Source: Planctomycetia bacterium (GTDB taxonomy: Bacteria > Planctomycetota > UBA1135 > GCA-002686595). From it: DNA of 36,256 bases. This document shows, in pieces, positions 15,798-26,511 of this stretch. How positions within the stretch are numbered: the stretch's first letter is position 1; every line of letters begins with the position of its first letter. Both the position numbers and the translations under genes were made by a program. The notes under the pieces are model-generated. The model made no database searches, had not been told where the DNA came from, and saw nothing but the letters and a program-made list of their open reading frames with translations. The stretch is taken from positions 1-36,256 of the forward strand of contig SYGM01000126.1 in NCBI GenBank assembly GCA_005799545.1. Reading direction: 5' to 3'.

Positions 15798-16650
15798 GCA
15801 CGGAACCTCTTCGGTCCGGCTGGCGCATCGATGCGCACCAGCATTTCTGGCGGCTGTCGCGCGGCGACTACTCCTGGCTGACACCGCAGCTCGCTCCGCT
15901 GTGGCGCGACTTCGAGCCTGAGCATCTGCGGCCGCTGCTCGACCGGCACAAAATCGCCGGCACCATCGCCGTGCAGGCCGCCGACACGCTGGAAGAGAGC
16001 ATGCATCTGCTGGCATTGGCCGCCGGGCATGATTGGATCCTCGGCGTCGTGGGCTGGGTCGATTTCCGCTCACCGGATGCCGTTGAACAGATCGAAACGC
16101 TGCGTCGGCACGGCCGGCTCGTCGGCCTGCGGCCGATGCTGCAGGATCTCGAGGAAGACTGGATCCTCGATGCACGCTGCCGCGCGGCGCTGGAGCACAT
16201 GGAGCGCACGGGACTGGTCTTCGATGCGCTGGTGCGCCCGCGGCACCTGCCGGCGATCGCGCAGCTGGCGCAGCGCCATCCCGCACTGCGCGTGGTCATC
16301 GACCATGCCGCCAAGCCGGAGCTTGCCGCCGGTGCCCGGTGGCCGGGCTTTAGCGCATGGCGCGAGCGGATGGCGGCGCTCGCCGACGCGGGTGCCTGGG
16401 TCAAGCTGTCGGGCCTGCTGAGCGAGGCGCGTGCGAACGCGGATGCAGCCGATCTTTCGATCTGCTTCGACGCGCTGCGCAGCCATTTCGGGTTCGAGCG
16501 CATGCTGTGGGGCAGCGACTGGCCCGTGCTGGAGCTCGCCGCCGACTACTCGCGCTGGATCACGCTGACTGACCGGCTCCTGCAAGACTGCACGCCTGCC
16601 GAGCGCGAGCTTGTGCTCGGAGGCAATGCCCGCCGCTGCTATCGATTGCC

Positions 16651-16654
<4 letters not shown>
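15794..16654 (+). CDS. Amidohydrolase (COG3618), probable L-fuconolactonase
   Basis: A 286-residue TIM-barrel hydrolase of the amidohydrolase-2 group. Motifs: N-terminal IDAHQHFWRL, GVVGWVDFRSPDA, GLRPMLQDLEEDWIL, VVIDHAAKPEL, WVKLSGLLSEA and the C-terminal metal/active-site region MLWGSDWPVLEL. Members beside fuconate dehydratase open L-fucono-lactone to L-fuconate, which fits this position. GGAGG lies 4 bases before the ATG, which overlaps the upstream stop (ATGA). Rhamnono- or galactarolactonase activity is possible but less consistent with the neighbours. Confidence 0.9.
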
Positions 16655-19554
<2,900 letters not shown>

Positions 19555-19567
<13 letters not shown>

Positions 19568-19908
19568 CGAGGCTGGGATGCGAGATCGAACACGCACTCC
19601 ATCGGCGTCCACCAGCTGCCGCCGGTCGCGCCCGGCACGGGCCGCTGAAAGCTCCTCATCCAGCGCTCCCATTCCTGGCAGCGCGGGTCGGCTGCGTAGC
19701 GCTGGTAGTCGCGCGCGGGATCGAAATCATCCGGAGCCTCAAAGCACATGAAGAGCCTCGTTCCGTGCAGGAAGATGCGCATCTCGCCGATGCCGGCGGC
19801 GCGCAGCGCGGCGGCGACCTCGGGCCAGATGCGCTCGTGCGCGCGCCGGTACTCGGCGATGCGTGCGGGATCGTCGACGAGTTCCAGCGTCTGGGCGAAG
19901 GTCTTCAT
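19555..19908 (-). CDS. RhaM/DUF718-family sugar mutarotase, probable L-fucose mutarotase
   Basis: A 117-residue ferredoxin-like protein of the L-rhamnose mutarotase family: LELVDDPARIAEYRRAHERIWPEV, GEMRIFLHGTRLFMCFEA, a Trp-rich segment CQEWERWMRSFQ and GGSWWTPMECVFDL. These enzymes interconvert alpha and beta anomers of 6-deoxy sugars. In a fucose locus the likely substrate is L-fucose, supplying the anomer used by the dehydrogenase. It is the only catabolic gene on the minus strand here, overlapping the FAH gene tail to tail and diverging from the oxidase gene with 29 bases between the starts. A promoter-like TTAACC, 17 bases, TAGATT (19945-19917) ends 8 bases before the ATG. Confidence 0.9.
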
Positions 19909-19916
19909 GGCGTGCG

Positions 19917-19945
19917 AATCTAGCGCAGGAGCGGGGCATGGTTAA
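19917..19945 (-). promoter_or_regulatory. Promoter of the mutarotase gene, inside the start of the divergent oxidase gene
   Basis: Minus strand: -35 TTAACC (19945-19940), 17-base spacer, -10 TAGATT (19922-19917), then 8 bases to the ATG at 19908. The expected transcript would begin within a base or two of the start codon. The -35 lies within the first codons of the divergent gene. Confidence 0.5.
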
Positions 19946-21137
19946 GGCGGATCTGGTGGTGGTGGGCGGCGGCATCGTGGGCCTAGCCAGCGCGCGGGCC
20001 TGGCTGCTGGCGCATCCGGGCGCGCGGGTGGTGCTGCTGGAGAAGGAAAGCGAGCTCGCGGCGCACCAGACCGGGCGCAACTCCGGCGTGATCCACTCCG
20101 GGCTGTACTACAAGCCCGGCTCGGCCAAGGCGCGCACCTGCCGACGCGGCAAGGCGCTGCTGGAGCGTTACTGCGCGGAAAAGGGTGTCCGCATGGAGAC
20201 CTGCGGCAAGGTCGTGGTGGCCGTGGACGAGAGCGAGCTGGCTGCCCTCGCGCGCATCGAAGAGCGCGGCATCGCCAACGGCGTGCAGCTGTCGCGCCTC
20301 TCGCGCGAGCGTCTGCACGAGCTCGAGCCGCACATGGCGGGCATTGCCGCCCTGCATGTGCCCGAAACGGGCATCGTCGACTACGTCGGCATGTGCCGCG
20401 AGCTCGCTGCGGACATCCGCGCGCTCGGCAGCGAGATCGTCACGGACGCGCGCGTGTTCCACATCGATGCGCGCGCTGACGGCATTACGGTCGCGAGCAC
20501 CGCACGCGAGGTGCACGCAGAGCGTCTGCTCAACTGCGCGGGTCTGCACTCCGATCGCATCGCGGAGCTGGCCGGCCTGCGCGTCGATGCGCGCATCGTT
20601 CCCTTCCGGGGCGAGTATTTCGAGCTGACACCCGCGGCCGAACAGCTGTGCCGCAATCTGGTCTATCCCGTGCCCGACCCGAACTTCCCGTTTCTCGGCG
20701 TGCACTTCACGCGCATGGCGAAGGGCGGCGTCGAGTGCGGTCCCAACGCCGTGCTGGCCTTTGCGCGCGAGGGTTATGACCTGTCCACGGTGGACTGGGC
20801 GGATCTTTCGGACGCGCTCTCCTATCCGGGCTTCTGGCGGCTTGTGCGCCGGCACTGGCGCGCCGGTTCGGGCGAGCTGTGGCGCTCCTTTTCCAAGCAG
20901 GCGTTCGTGCGCGCCCTGCAGCGGCTGTGTCCGCAGATCAGGGCTGAAGACCTGCATGCGGCGCCGGCGGGCGTGCGCGCCCAGGCGCTCACGCCGGATG
21001 GCGCGCTGGTCGATGATTTCCGCTTCGTGCGCGGAGAGCGCATGCTGCATGTGCTCAACGCACCGTCGCCGGCCGCGACGGCCTCGCTGGCGATCGGCGA
21101 GGAGATCGCTCAGGAACTGATCCAGACGGGAGGCTGA
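19938..21137 (+). CDS. LhgO-type FAD-dependent L-2-hydroxyacid oxidase
   Basis: A 399-residue FAD-dependent oxidoreductase of the L-2-hydroxyglutarate oxidase type. FAD site VVVGGGIVGLASARAWL; family signatures HQTGRNSGVIHSGLYYKPGS, VPETGIVDYVGMCRELAADI, FRGEYFEL, YPVPDPNFPFLGVHFTR and GVRAQALTPDGALVDDF. The known activity is oxidation of L-2-hydroxyglutarate to 2-oxoglutarate. In this locus oxidation of L-lactate or another L-2-hydroxyacid from fucose is possible. The ATG at 19938 follows AGGAG by 6 bases and begins the FAD motif; the frame is open upstream but lacks homologous sequence. The next gene starts 5 bases after its stop. Confidence 0.9.
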   Translation: MVKADLVVVGGGIVGLASARAWLLAHPGARVVLLEKESELAAHQTGRNSGVIHSGLYYKPGSAKARTCRRGKALLERYCAEKGVRMETCGKVVVAVDESELAALARIEERGIANGVQLSRLSRERLHELEPHMAGIAALHVPETGIVDYVGMCRELAADIRALGSEIVTDARVFHIDARADGITVASTAREVHAERLLNCAGLHSDRIAELAGLRVDARIVPFRGEYFELTPAAEQLCRNLVYPVPDPNFPFLGVHFTRMAKGGVECGPNAVLAFAREGYDLSTVDWADLSDALSYPGFWRLVRRHWRAGSGELWRSFSKQAFVRALQRLCPQIRAEDLHAAPAGVRAQALTPDGALVDDFRFVRGERMLHVLNAPSPAATASLAIGEEIAQELIQTGG

Positions 21138-21142
21138 TCGGC

Positions 21143-22228
21143 ATGGTGGAATCCTTGACATATCCGGCAGATTTTCTGCGCGAGTTCGTGGTGCGCGTCT
21201 TTGCGAGCTACGGCATTCCCGATGAAGACGCCCGCACGGCGGCCGATGTGCTGATCGTCTCGGACCTGCGCGGCATTGACAGCCATGGCGTCGCGCGTCT
21301 GGTGACCTACTGCGACATGCTCGATCTCAAGCGCATCAACCCGCGCCCGCGGCCGAGCATCGTGCGCGAGACGCCCAGCACCGCGACGGTCGACGGCGAC
21401 AACGGCCTGGGGCTGGTGGTGGGGCCCTGGGCCAACCGCGTGGCGATGTCCAAGGCCGAATCGGCGGGCTCGGGCTGGGTCAGCGTACGCAACACCAACC
21501 ACTACGGCATCGCGGGCTGGTATGTGCTCGAGGCGCTCAAGCGCGATCTGATCGGCTGGTCGATGACCAACACGACCAAGCTGGTGGCCCCGCTGTGGGG
21601 CGGCGAGCGCATGCTGGGCACAAACCCGATCGCGATCGCCTTCCCCGGACTGGAAGAGCCGCCGATCGTGATCGATCTGGCGACCTGCGCCGTCGCCTAC
21701 GGCAAGATCGAGATCGCGCGCCGCAAGCAGCAGCCGATCCCCGACGGTTGGGCCATCGACGCATCGGGCAGCGTGACGCACGACCCCGCGGGCATGATCG
21801 AAGGCGGTGCGCTGCTGCCGCTGGGATCGGATCGGGAACACGGCGGCCACAAGGGCTACGCGCTGGCAATGATGGTCGATGTGCTCTCGGCCGTGCTCTC
21901 CGGCGCCAACTGGGGTCCGTTCACGCCGCCCTTCGCGCTGCGGCAGGAGATTCCGGCGCGCTCGGTGGGCAAGGGCATCGGCCACTTCTTCGGCGCGATG
22001 CGCATCGACGGCTTCGTCGAGCCCGAGGAGTTCAAGCGGCAGATCGACGATCTCATCCGCACCTTCCGGAAGACACGCCCGATGCCGGGCACCGCAGGCC
22101 CGCTGATTCCGGGCGATCCGGAGCGCGAGGCCGAGGCCCGGCGCCGCGTGGACGGCATTCCGCTGGTGCTGCCCGTGGTGGAGGATCTGCGTCGCGTCAG
22201 CCAGCGCACGCGCGTGGCCTTTGATTGA
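21143..22228 (+). CDS. Malate/L-lactate dehydrogenase family (Ldh2/YbiC type) NAD(P)-dependent oxidoreductase
   Basis: A 361-residue enzyme of the type-2 malate/L-lactate/sulfolactate dehydrogenase family, whose fold is unrelated to classical LDH. Signatures: LIVSDLRGIDSHGVARL, VRNTNHYGIAGWYVLEAL, GERMLGTNPIAIAFP, DLATCAVAYGKIEIARRK and EHGGHKGYALAMMVDVL. The likely reaction is NAD(P)-linked oxidation of L-lactate or another L-2-hydroxyacid. Because FAH cleavage of the fucose intermediate yields L-lactate, this gene may complete conversion to pyruvate. GGGAGG lies 9 bases before the ATG, and the gene is packed between the oxidase (5-base gap) and the fucosidase (10-base gap). Confidence 0.9.
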   Translation: MVESLTYPADFLREFVVRVFASYGIPDEDARTAADVLIVSDLRGIDSHGVARLVTYCDMLDLKRINPRPRPSIVRETPSTATVDGDNGLGLVVGPWANRVAMSKAESAGSGWVSVRNTNHYGIAGWYVLEALKRDLIGWSMTNTTKLVAPLWGGERMLGTNPIAIAFPGLEEPPIVIDLATCAVAYGKIEIARRKQQPIPDGWAIDASGSVTHDPAGMIEGGALLPLGSDREHGGHKGYALAMMVDVLSAVLSGANWGPFTPPFALRQEIPARSVGKGIGHFFGAMRIDGFVEPEEFKRQIDDLIRTFRKTRPMPGTAGPLIPGDPEREAEARRRVDGIPLVLPVVEDLRRVSQRTRVAFD

Positions 22229-22238
22229 AACGAAGCAC

Positions 22239-24269
22239 ATGAAAAGACTGCACTGTCTTGCCCTGATCACTGTGCTCCTCGGCGGATGCCGGAGCAGTAA
22301 CTCGACGCCCGTTCCCCCGGCTCCGCGCACGCAGGATGAGCGCATGGCCTGGTGGCGCGAGGCGCGCTTCGGCCTGTTCCTGCATTGGGGCCTCTACGCC
22401 ATTCCGGCCGGCGAGTGGAAGAACTCCAAGGGGCACGGCGAGTGGATCCGCGAGTCGGCGCAGATTCCGCTGGAGGACTACCTGCCGCTGCAGCAGCAGT
22501 TCAACCCGGTGAATTTCAACGCGCGCGAGTGGGCGCGCATGGCCCGTGCCGCGGGCATGCGGTACGTCGTGATCACCAGCAAGCACCACGATGGCTTCGG
22601 CCTGTGGGATTCGAAGGTCAGCGAGTGGGATGTCGGCGGCACGCCGTTCGGACGCGACATTCTGGGCGAGCTCAAGCGCGCCTGCGAAGCGGAAGGCCTG
22701 CGCTTCTGCACATACCACTCGATCATGGACTGGCATCACCCGGACTATCTGCCGCGCAGAGCCTGGGAGTCCCGTTCCGCGGAAGGAGCGGACTTCGAGC
22801 GCTTCGAGGACTACCTGCACGCGCAGGTGCGCGAGCTGGTCGAGAACTACCGTCCCGCCGTGATGTGGTTCGATGGCGAATGGGAGCGCACCTGGAATCA
22901 CGAGCGCGGCGTGGAGTTGTTCCGGCTGTGCCGGCAGGCCGCGCCGGAGATGATCGTCAACAACCGCGTCGATGTGCACCGCGGCGGCATGGGTGGCTTC
23001 AATCTCTCCAGCGAGGCGGTGGGGGATTTCGCCACCCCGGAGCAGGAGATCCCTGCCACAGGCGTTCCCGGACTCGACTGGGAAACCTGCATGACGATGA
23101 ACGATCACTGGGGTTACAACGCGCTGGATGCCGACTGGAAATCGAGCACCGACCTGATCCGCAAGCTGTGCGACATCGCCAGCAAGGGCGGCAACTTCCT
23201 GCTGAACGTCGGCCCGCGCGCCGACGGTACGTTCCCGCCGGAAAGCGTCGAGCGCCTGGCCGAAATCGGTGAGTGGATGAAGATTCGCGGCGAGGCCATC
23301 CACGGCACGCAGGCGAGCCCTTTCGAAAACCTCGCGCACGGCCGCGCGACTGTGCGCGGTTCGACCCTGTACCTGATCGGTCTGGACGTGCCCTGGGGCG
23401 GCGAATGGCGCATCCCGGGCCTCGCCAACGAGATCCGCTCCTGCCGCGTGCTGGGCCTGGAGGTGGCCGGGACGCAGGCCAGCGTGCCGTTCCGGCGCGA
23501 GGGTGCCGATGTGCTGCTCAACCTGTGCATGGTTCCGACCAACCCGCACGCCGATGTCTTCCGGCTCGAGCTCGACGGACCGCCGCGCGTGTATCGCTCT
23601 CCGCGCATCGTCACTCCGGCACCGATCTTCACCGGCGAGCAGCGCGTCGAGCTGCTCGCTCCGGCGCCCGAACTGGAAGTGCGCTGGAGCATCGATGGCG
23701 GGGCACCCCTGCGGCGCGGGCCGCTCTTGCTGCGGGAGAGCGCGACCGTGCAGGCGCAGTGCTTCCTCGGAGACCAGCCGGTCTCGGGCATCCGCACGCT
23801 ATCGCTCGAGCGCGTCGAACCCCAGCCCGCCCTGCCCGCAGCCGGTTCTTCCCCCGGCCTGTGGTGCCGCATCTTCCAAGGGCAATACGAGCGCGTCCCG
23901 GACTTCACGACGCTTGCCGCCGCCCGCGAGCACGCCGTGCAGGGCTTCGGTCTGCCGCAGGGACACTCCGCCGAGCACGAGGTGCGTCAGTTCGTGGGCT
24001 TCCTCGATGTCCCCGAAGAGGGCATCTGGGAGTTCGCGCTCGCCAGCGATGACGGTTCCAAGCTGCGCATCGACGGTGAACTCATCGTCGACCACGACGG
24101 GCTGCACTCACCGAGCGAGAAGCGCGGCTTTGCGGCGCTCGCGCGCGGTCCGCACCGCATCGAGCTGGGCTGGTTCAACGCCGCCGGAGGCGCGGAGCTG
24201 AGCCTCAAGTGGCGCAAGGCGGGAGGAGAGGCCTTCGCTCCGCTACCGGCGGCGCGGCTGTCGCACTGA
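22239..24269 (+). CDS. GH29 alpha-L-fucosidase lipoprotein with C-terminal PA14-like domain
   Basis: A 676-residue lipoprotein (TVLLGGC, Cys17). The GH29 catalytic barrel spans roughly residues 30-360: RFGLFLHWGLYAIPAGEW, VITSKHHDGFGLWDSK, WHHPDY and the nucleophile D212 in AVMWFDGEWE. Later SKGGNFLLNVGPRADGTFP is a strong family signature. A beta-sandwich follows, then a chitobiase/hexosaminidase C-terminal-like segment (VELLAPAPELEVRWSIDGG, around 465-525), then a PA14-like domain (FVGFLDVPEEGIWEFALASD to the end) suited to carbohydrate binding. It would release L-fucose from glycans outside the cytoplasm, feeding the operon before it. The ATG at 22239 begins the signal peptide; no Shine-Dalgarno is seen. 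Confidence 0.95.
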   Translation: MKRLHCLALITVLLGGCRSSNSTPVPPAPRTQDERMAWWREARFGLFLHWGLYAIPAGEWKNSKGHGEWIRESAQIPLEDYLPLQQQFNPVNFNAREWARMARAAGMRYVVITSKHHDGFGLWDSKVSEWDVGGTPFGRDILGELKRACEAEGLRFCTYHSIMDWHHPDYLPRRAWESRSAEGADFERFEDYLHAQVRELVENYRPAVMWFDGEWERTWNHERGVELFRLCRQAAPEMIVNNRVDVHRGGMGGFNLSSEAVGDFATPEQEIPATGVPGLDWETCMTMNDHWGYNALDADWKSSTDLIRKLCDIASKGGNFLLNVGPRADGTFPPESVERLAEIGEWMKIRGEAIHGTQASPFENLAHGRATVRGSTLYLIGLDVPWGGEWRIPGLANEIRSCRVLGLEVAGTQASVPFRREGADVLLNLCMVPTNPHADVFRLELDGPPRVYRSPRIVTPAPIFTGEQRVELLAPAPELEVRWSIDGGAPLRRGPLLLRESATVQAQCFLGDQPVSGIRTLSLERVEPQPALPAAGSSPGLWCRIFQGQYERVPDFTTLAAAREHAVQGFGLPQGHSAEHEVRQFVGFLDVPEEGIWEFALASDDGSKLRIDGELIVDHDGLHSPSEKRGFAALARGPHRIELGWFNAAGGAELSLKWRKAGGEAFAPLPAARLSH

Positions 24270-24288
24270 GAGTGCCGGAAGCCGTGGC

Positions 24289-26511
24289 CTATTGAGGCCA
24301 GTCGGCGGGGAACCACTCCGGCATGCCGGAGATCTGACTGCAGGCCTCATCGCTGACCGGCACACCCCACGAACGGAAGAAGCGCGAGAGGTCGTTTCCG
24401 CAGGCGCGCGCGCAGCGGATCATCCACTGGTCGCGGCGCGCTTCCTGAGTCTTGGGGCTCTGGTCGGGTGTGTCGGTCTGATAGCCGGCGATGACGCTCT
24501 TGAACTTGTCCCACCCCAGGTGGCCGACCAGCTGGCGGTACATGTGCAACGCGAGGAACGGATCGCCGCAGAAGCTCTCCCAGGTGGCGCCCGCCTCCAC
24601 ATGGCGGCGCAGCTTGGTCGGGCCTTCGAGCACGCCGTTGTGGCCCGATTCCATCGATACGTTGCAGACGGTGTCGAGCACGTACAGCACGAAGACGTTG
24701 TTGGTGACCTCGCCAAGGCAGTCGAAGGTCCACTCGGGGCGCTGGTGGTTGTGTCCCAGCTCGTGGTAGAGGCCCCATTCGCCCTGCTGCAGCGTGGCGA
24801 GTGAGACCATGCGAGGGGCCGCGTCCATGTGCGTCATGATGGGATAGCCTGCGTGCATGTAGCCGGCGCTGATCTGGCGGTCGGCGACGATGCGCTGTGC
24901 GCGCGTGCGCTCGCGCGCGATGCCGGCGAGATCTGCCATCGCATCGAGCACCTGATTCCAGAACTGCATCAGAGCCGCTGGATCTTCGAGCGTCCGGATT
25001 TCACTCGAGGGCACGCTGAGGATCAGCTTGGAGCTCTTCAGCTCGGCCCACGGAGCCGGCCGCACTCGCTGGATGTTTCGCCATTCCTCGGGGGTGGTGA
25101 CGCCGTGCTCGTAGAGCGGAGCCTCGACCGCATTGCGCACGAGCACGGACAGCTCGCCGGGCAGCAGCCCCTCGGGGATTTCGATGTACAGGAGCCCGCC
25201 GAAGGAGGAGGCGATCTGCTGCGAGATCTGAGTCAACGCGTAGCTGCGCGAGATCTCGGGCATGCGCTTCCAGGAGTCATGGTTCGCGATGCTGTCGCTG
25301 TGGCAGCCGATGCGCGCCCGCAGCCCGCGCGTCGTGGCCTCCTTGGGGATGTCGATCGTCAGCGCCTGTCCGGCGTCGGCGTAGAGCCCGGTCGATGCCC
25401 AGCCCGGCCGGGTCGGATCCAGGCTGAGTTTGCGCGTGACGCGCGGGGCCTTCTCATCGGCGCGGCCCGGAAAATCCGCTGCCGAGGGATGCGCGCGCAC
25501 TTCCAGAGGTTTCTTCAGCACATCGAACTCGGGCTGAATGCGTGCCAGCAGACGCAGCAGTGTCTGCTGCCGGCTCAACGGATTGGCCTCGGTGGCGAGG
25601 ATGCGCGCACCGTGCGCCTGCAGCAGCGCAGCCAGCCGCGGTCGCAACTGCGCATCGTCGGCCGGGATCACACCCAGCGCGAAATCGATCGAGAGTTCGG
25701 CCTGTCGCGAGGAGAACTCCGTGGCGCTTTTCTCGGCGGCCTCGATCGCATCGAGCGCAGCGAGTGCGTTGATGTGAGGTCGGCTGGCTTCACCGGCGCT
25801 GTAACCCTGTTCGGTTGTTTTGCCGGTGGTGGCTGTGGTCCAGCCCAGACCGAATGGTGTGAAGAGCTGATTGAGCCGATTGTCGCGAATGGTTTGCGCA
25901 CCGGCGTTCTGCGCCCAGCCCCAGGCCGTCTGCATGCCAAGCACGCCGCCGCCGTTCTTCAGGTACTTCGCCAGAGCCTCGACATCGGCAGGAGCGAGTC
26001 CGGGGTGTCCCAGCAAAATCGCATCGAAATCGGCCAGCTTGGCCTGCGCCAGTGACCCGCCGATGCCCTGCGCGCGCACACCCTGCGTGTTGAGCCAGCC
26101 GGCCACGCCGGAACCCCACACCAGCACGCGCGGACCGCCCGGAGCCTTGCCCTTGGGGCCACTGGCCCAGCGCACCGCATTGACCAGCAACCGGCCCGTG
26201 TCGAGCAACTTGGCCGTGGCCTCGTTGCCGTAGCCATCGTGACTGAAGGCCACCAGACGCGTGCTGCCCACGCGGGCAGCCGCGACAATCGGTGCGCGCT
26301 CGCCCGCGCATTCGCCCAGCAGCACGGAGAAGGCCTGCTTGCCGAACACGGTCAGCGCCCCGGGGATGCCCGGTGCCGCGATCTCCTGAACACCTTCGAG
26401 CAACTGCGCGGTATCCCGATCCTGCGTCTCCTGCGCGTGGGCTCTCGCCAAGCAGCTCAAAAGAGTGCATCCTAGGATCAGCTGGACAATGGTCCGGAAC
26501 GACCTTTGCAT
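24289..26511 (-). CDS. Secreted M60-family (enhancin/mucinase-type) zinc peptidase
   Basis: About 740 residues with a signal peptide (QLILGCTLLSCLARAHAQ). The N-terminal half (about 40-400) resembles a glutamine-amidotransferase-like/ThuA-type fold (PRVLVWGSGVAGWLN, DFDAILLGHPGLAPADVEALAKYL, GGGVLGMQTAWGW). The C-terminal M60 gluzincin domain has the zinc motif HELGH at about 583-587 with a third-ligand Glu 14 residues later in CLGEVTNN. GLYADAGQALTIDIP and SFGGLLYIEIPEG are also M60-typical. Known M60 peptidases cut O-glycosylated mucin-like proteins, which fits the fucosidase and hexosaminidase next to it. The start is ATG 26511 or ATG 26520; 26511 gives the compact signal peptide and overlaps the divergent gene's ATG inside one CATG. 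Confidence 0.92.
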   Translation of the reverse strand: MQRSFRTIVQLILGCTLLSCLARAHAQETQDRDTAQLLEGVQEIAAPGIPGALTVFGKQAFSVLLGECAGERAPIVAAARVGSTRLVAFSHDGYGNEATAKLLDTGRLLVNAVRWASGPKGKAPGGPRVLVWGSGVAGWLNTQGVRAQGIGGSLAQAKLADFDAILLGHPGLAPADVEALAKYLKNGGGVLGMQTAWGWAQNAGAQTIRDNRLNQLFTPFGLGWTTATTGKTTEQGYSAGEASRPHINALAALDAIEAAEKSATEFSSRQAELSIDFALGVIPADDAQLRPRLAALLQAHGARILATEANPLSRQQTLLRLLARIQPEFDVLKKPLEVRAHPSAADFPGRADEKAPRVTRKLSLDPTRPGWASTGLYADAGQALTIDIPKEATTRGLRARIGCHSDSIANHDSWKRMPEISRSYALTQISQQIASSFGGLLYIEIPEGLLPGELSVLVRNAVEAPLYEHGVTTPEEWRNIQRVRPAPWAELKSSKLILSVPSSEIRTLEDPAALMQFWNQVLDAMADLAGIARERTRAQRIVADRQISAGYMHAGYPIMTHMDAAPRMVSLATLQQGEWGLYHELGHNHQRPEWTFDCLGEVTNNVFVLYVLDTVCNVSMESGHNGVLEGPTKLRRHVEAGATWESFCGDPFLALHMYRQLVGHLGWDKFKSVIAGYQTDTPDQSPKTQEARRDQWMIRCARACGNDLSRFFRSWGVPVSDEACSQISGMPEWFPADWPQ

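Noticed and set aside
24285-24300. Hairpin TGGCCT-ATTG-AGGCCA between the GH29 and M60 genes
   Set aside because: Stem of only six base pairs, overlapping the M60 stop, with no T run on either side; not enough for a terminator call.
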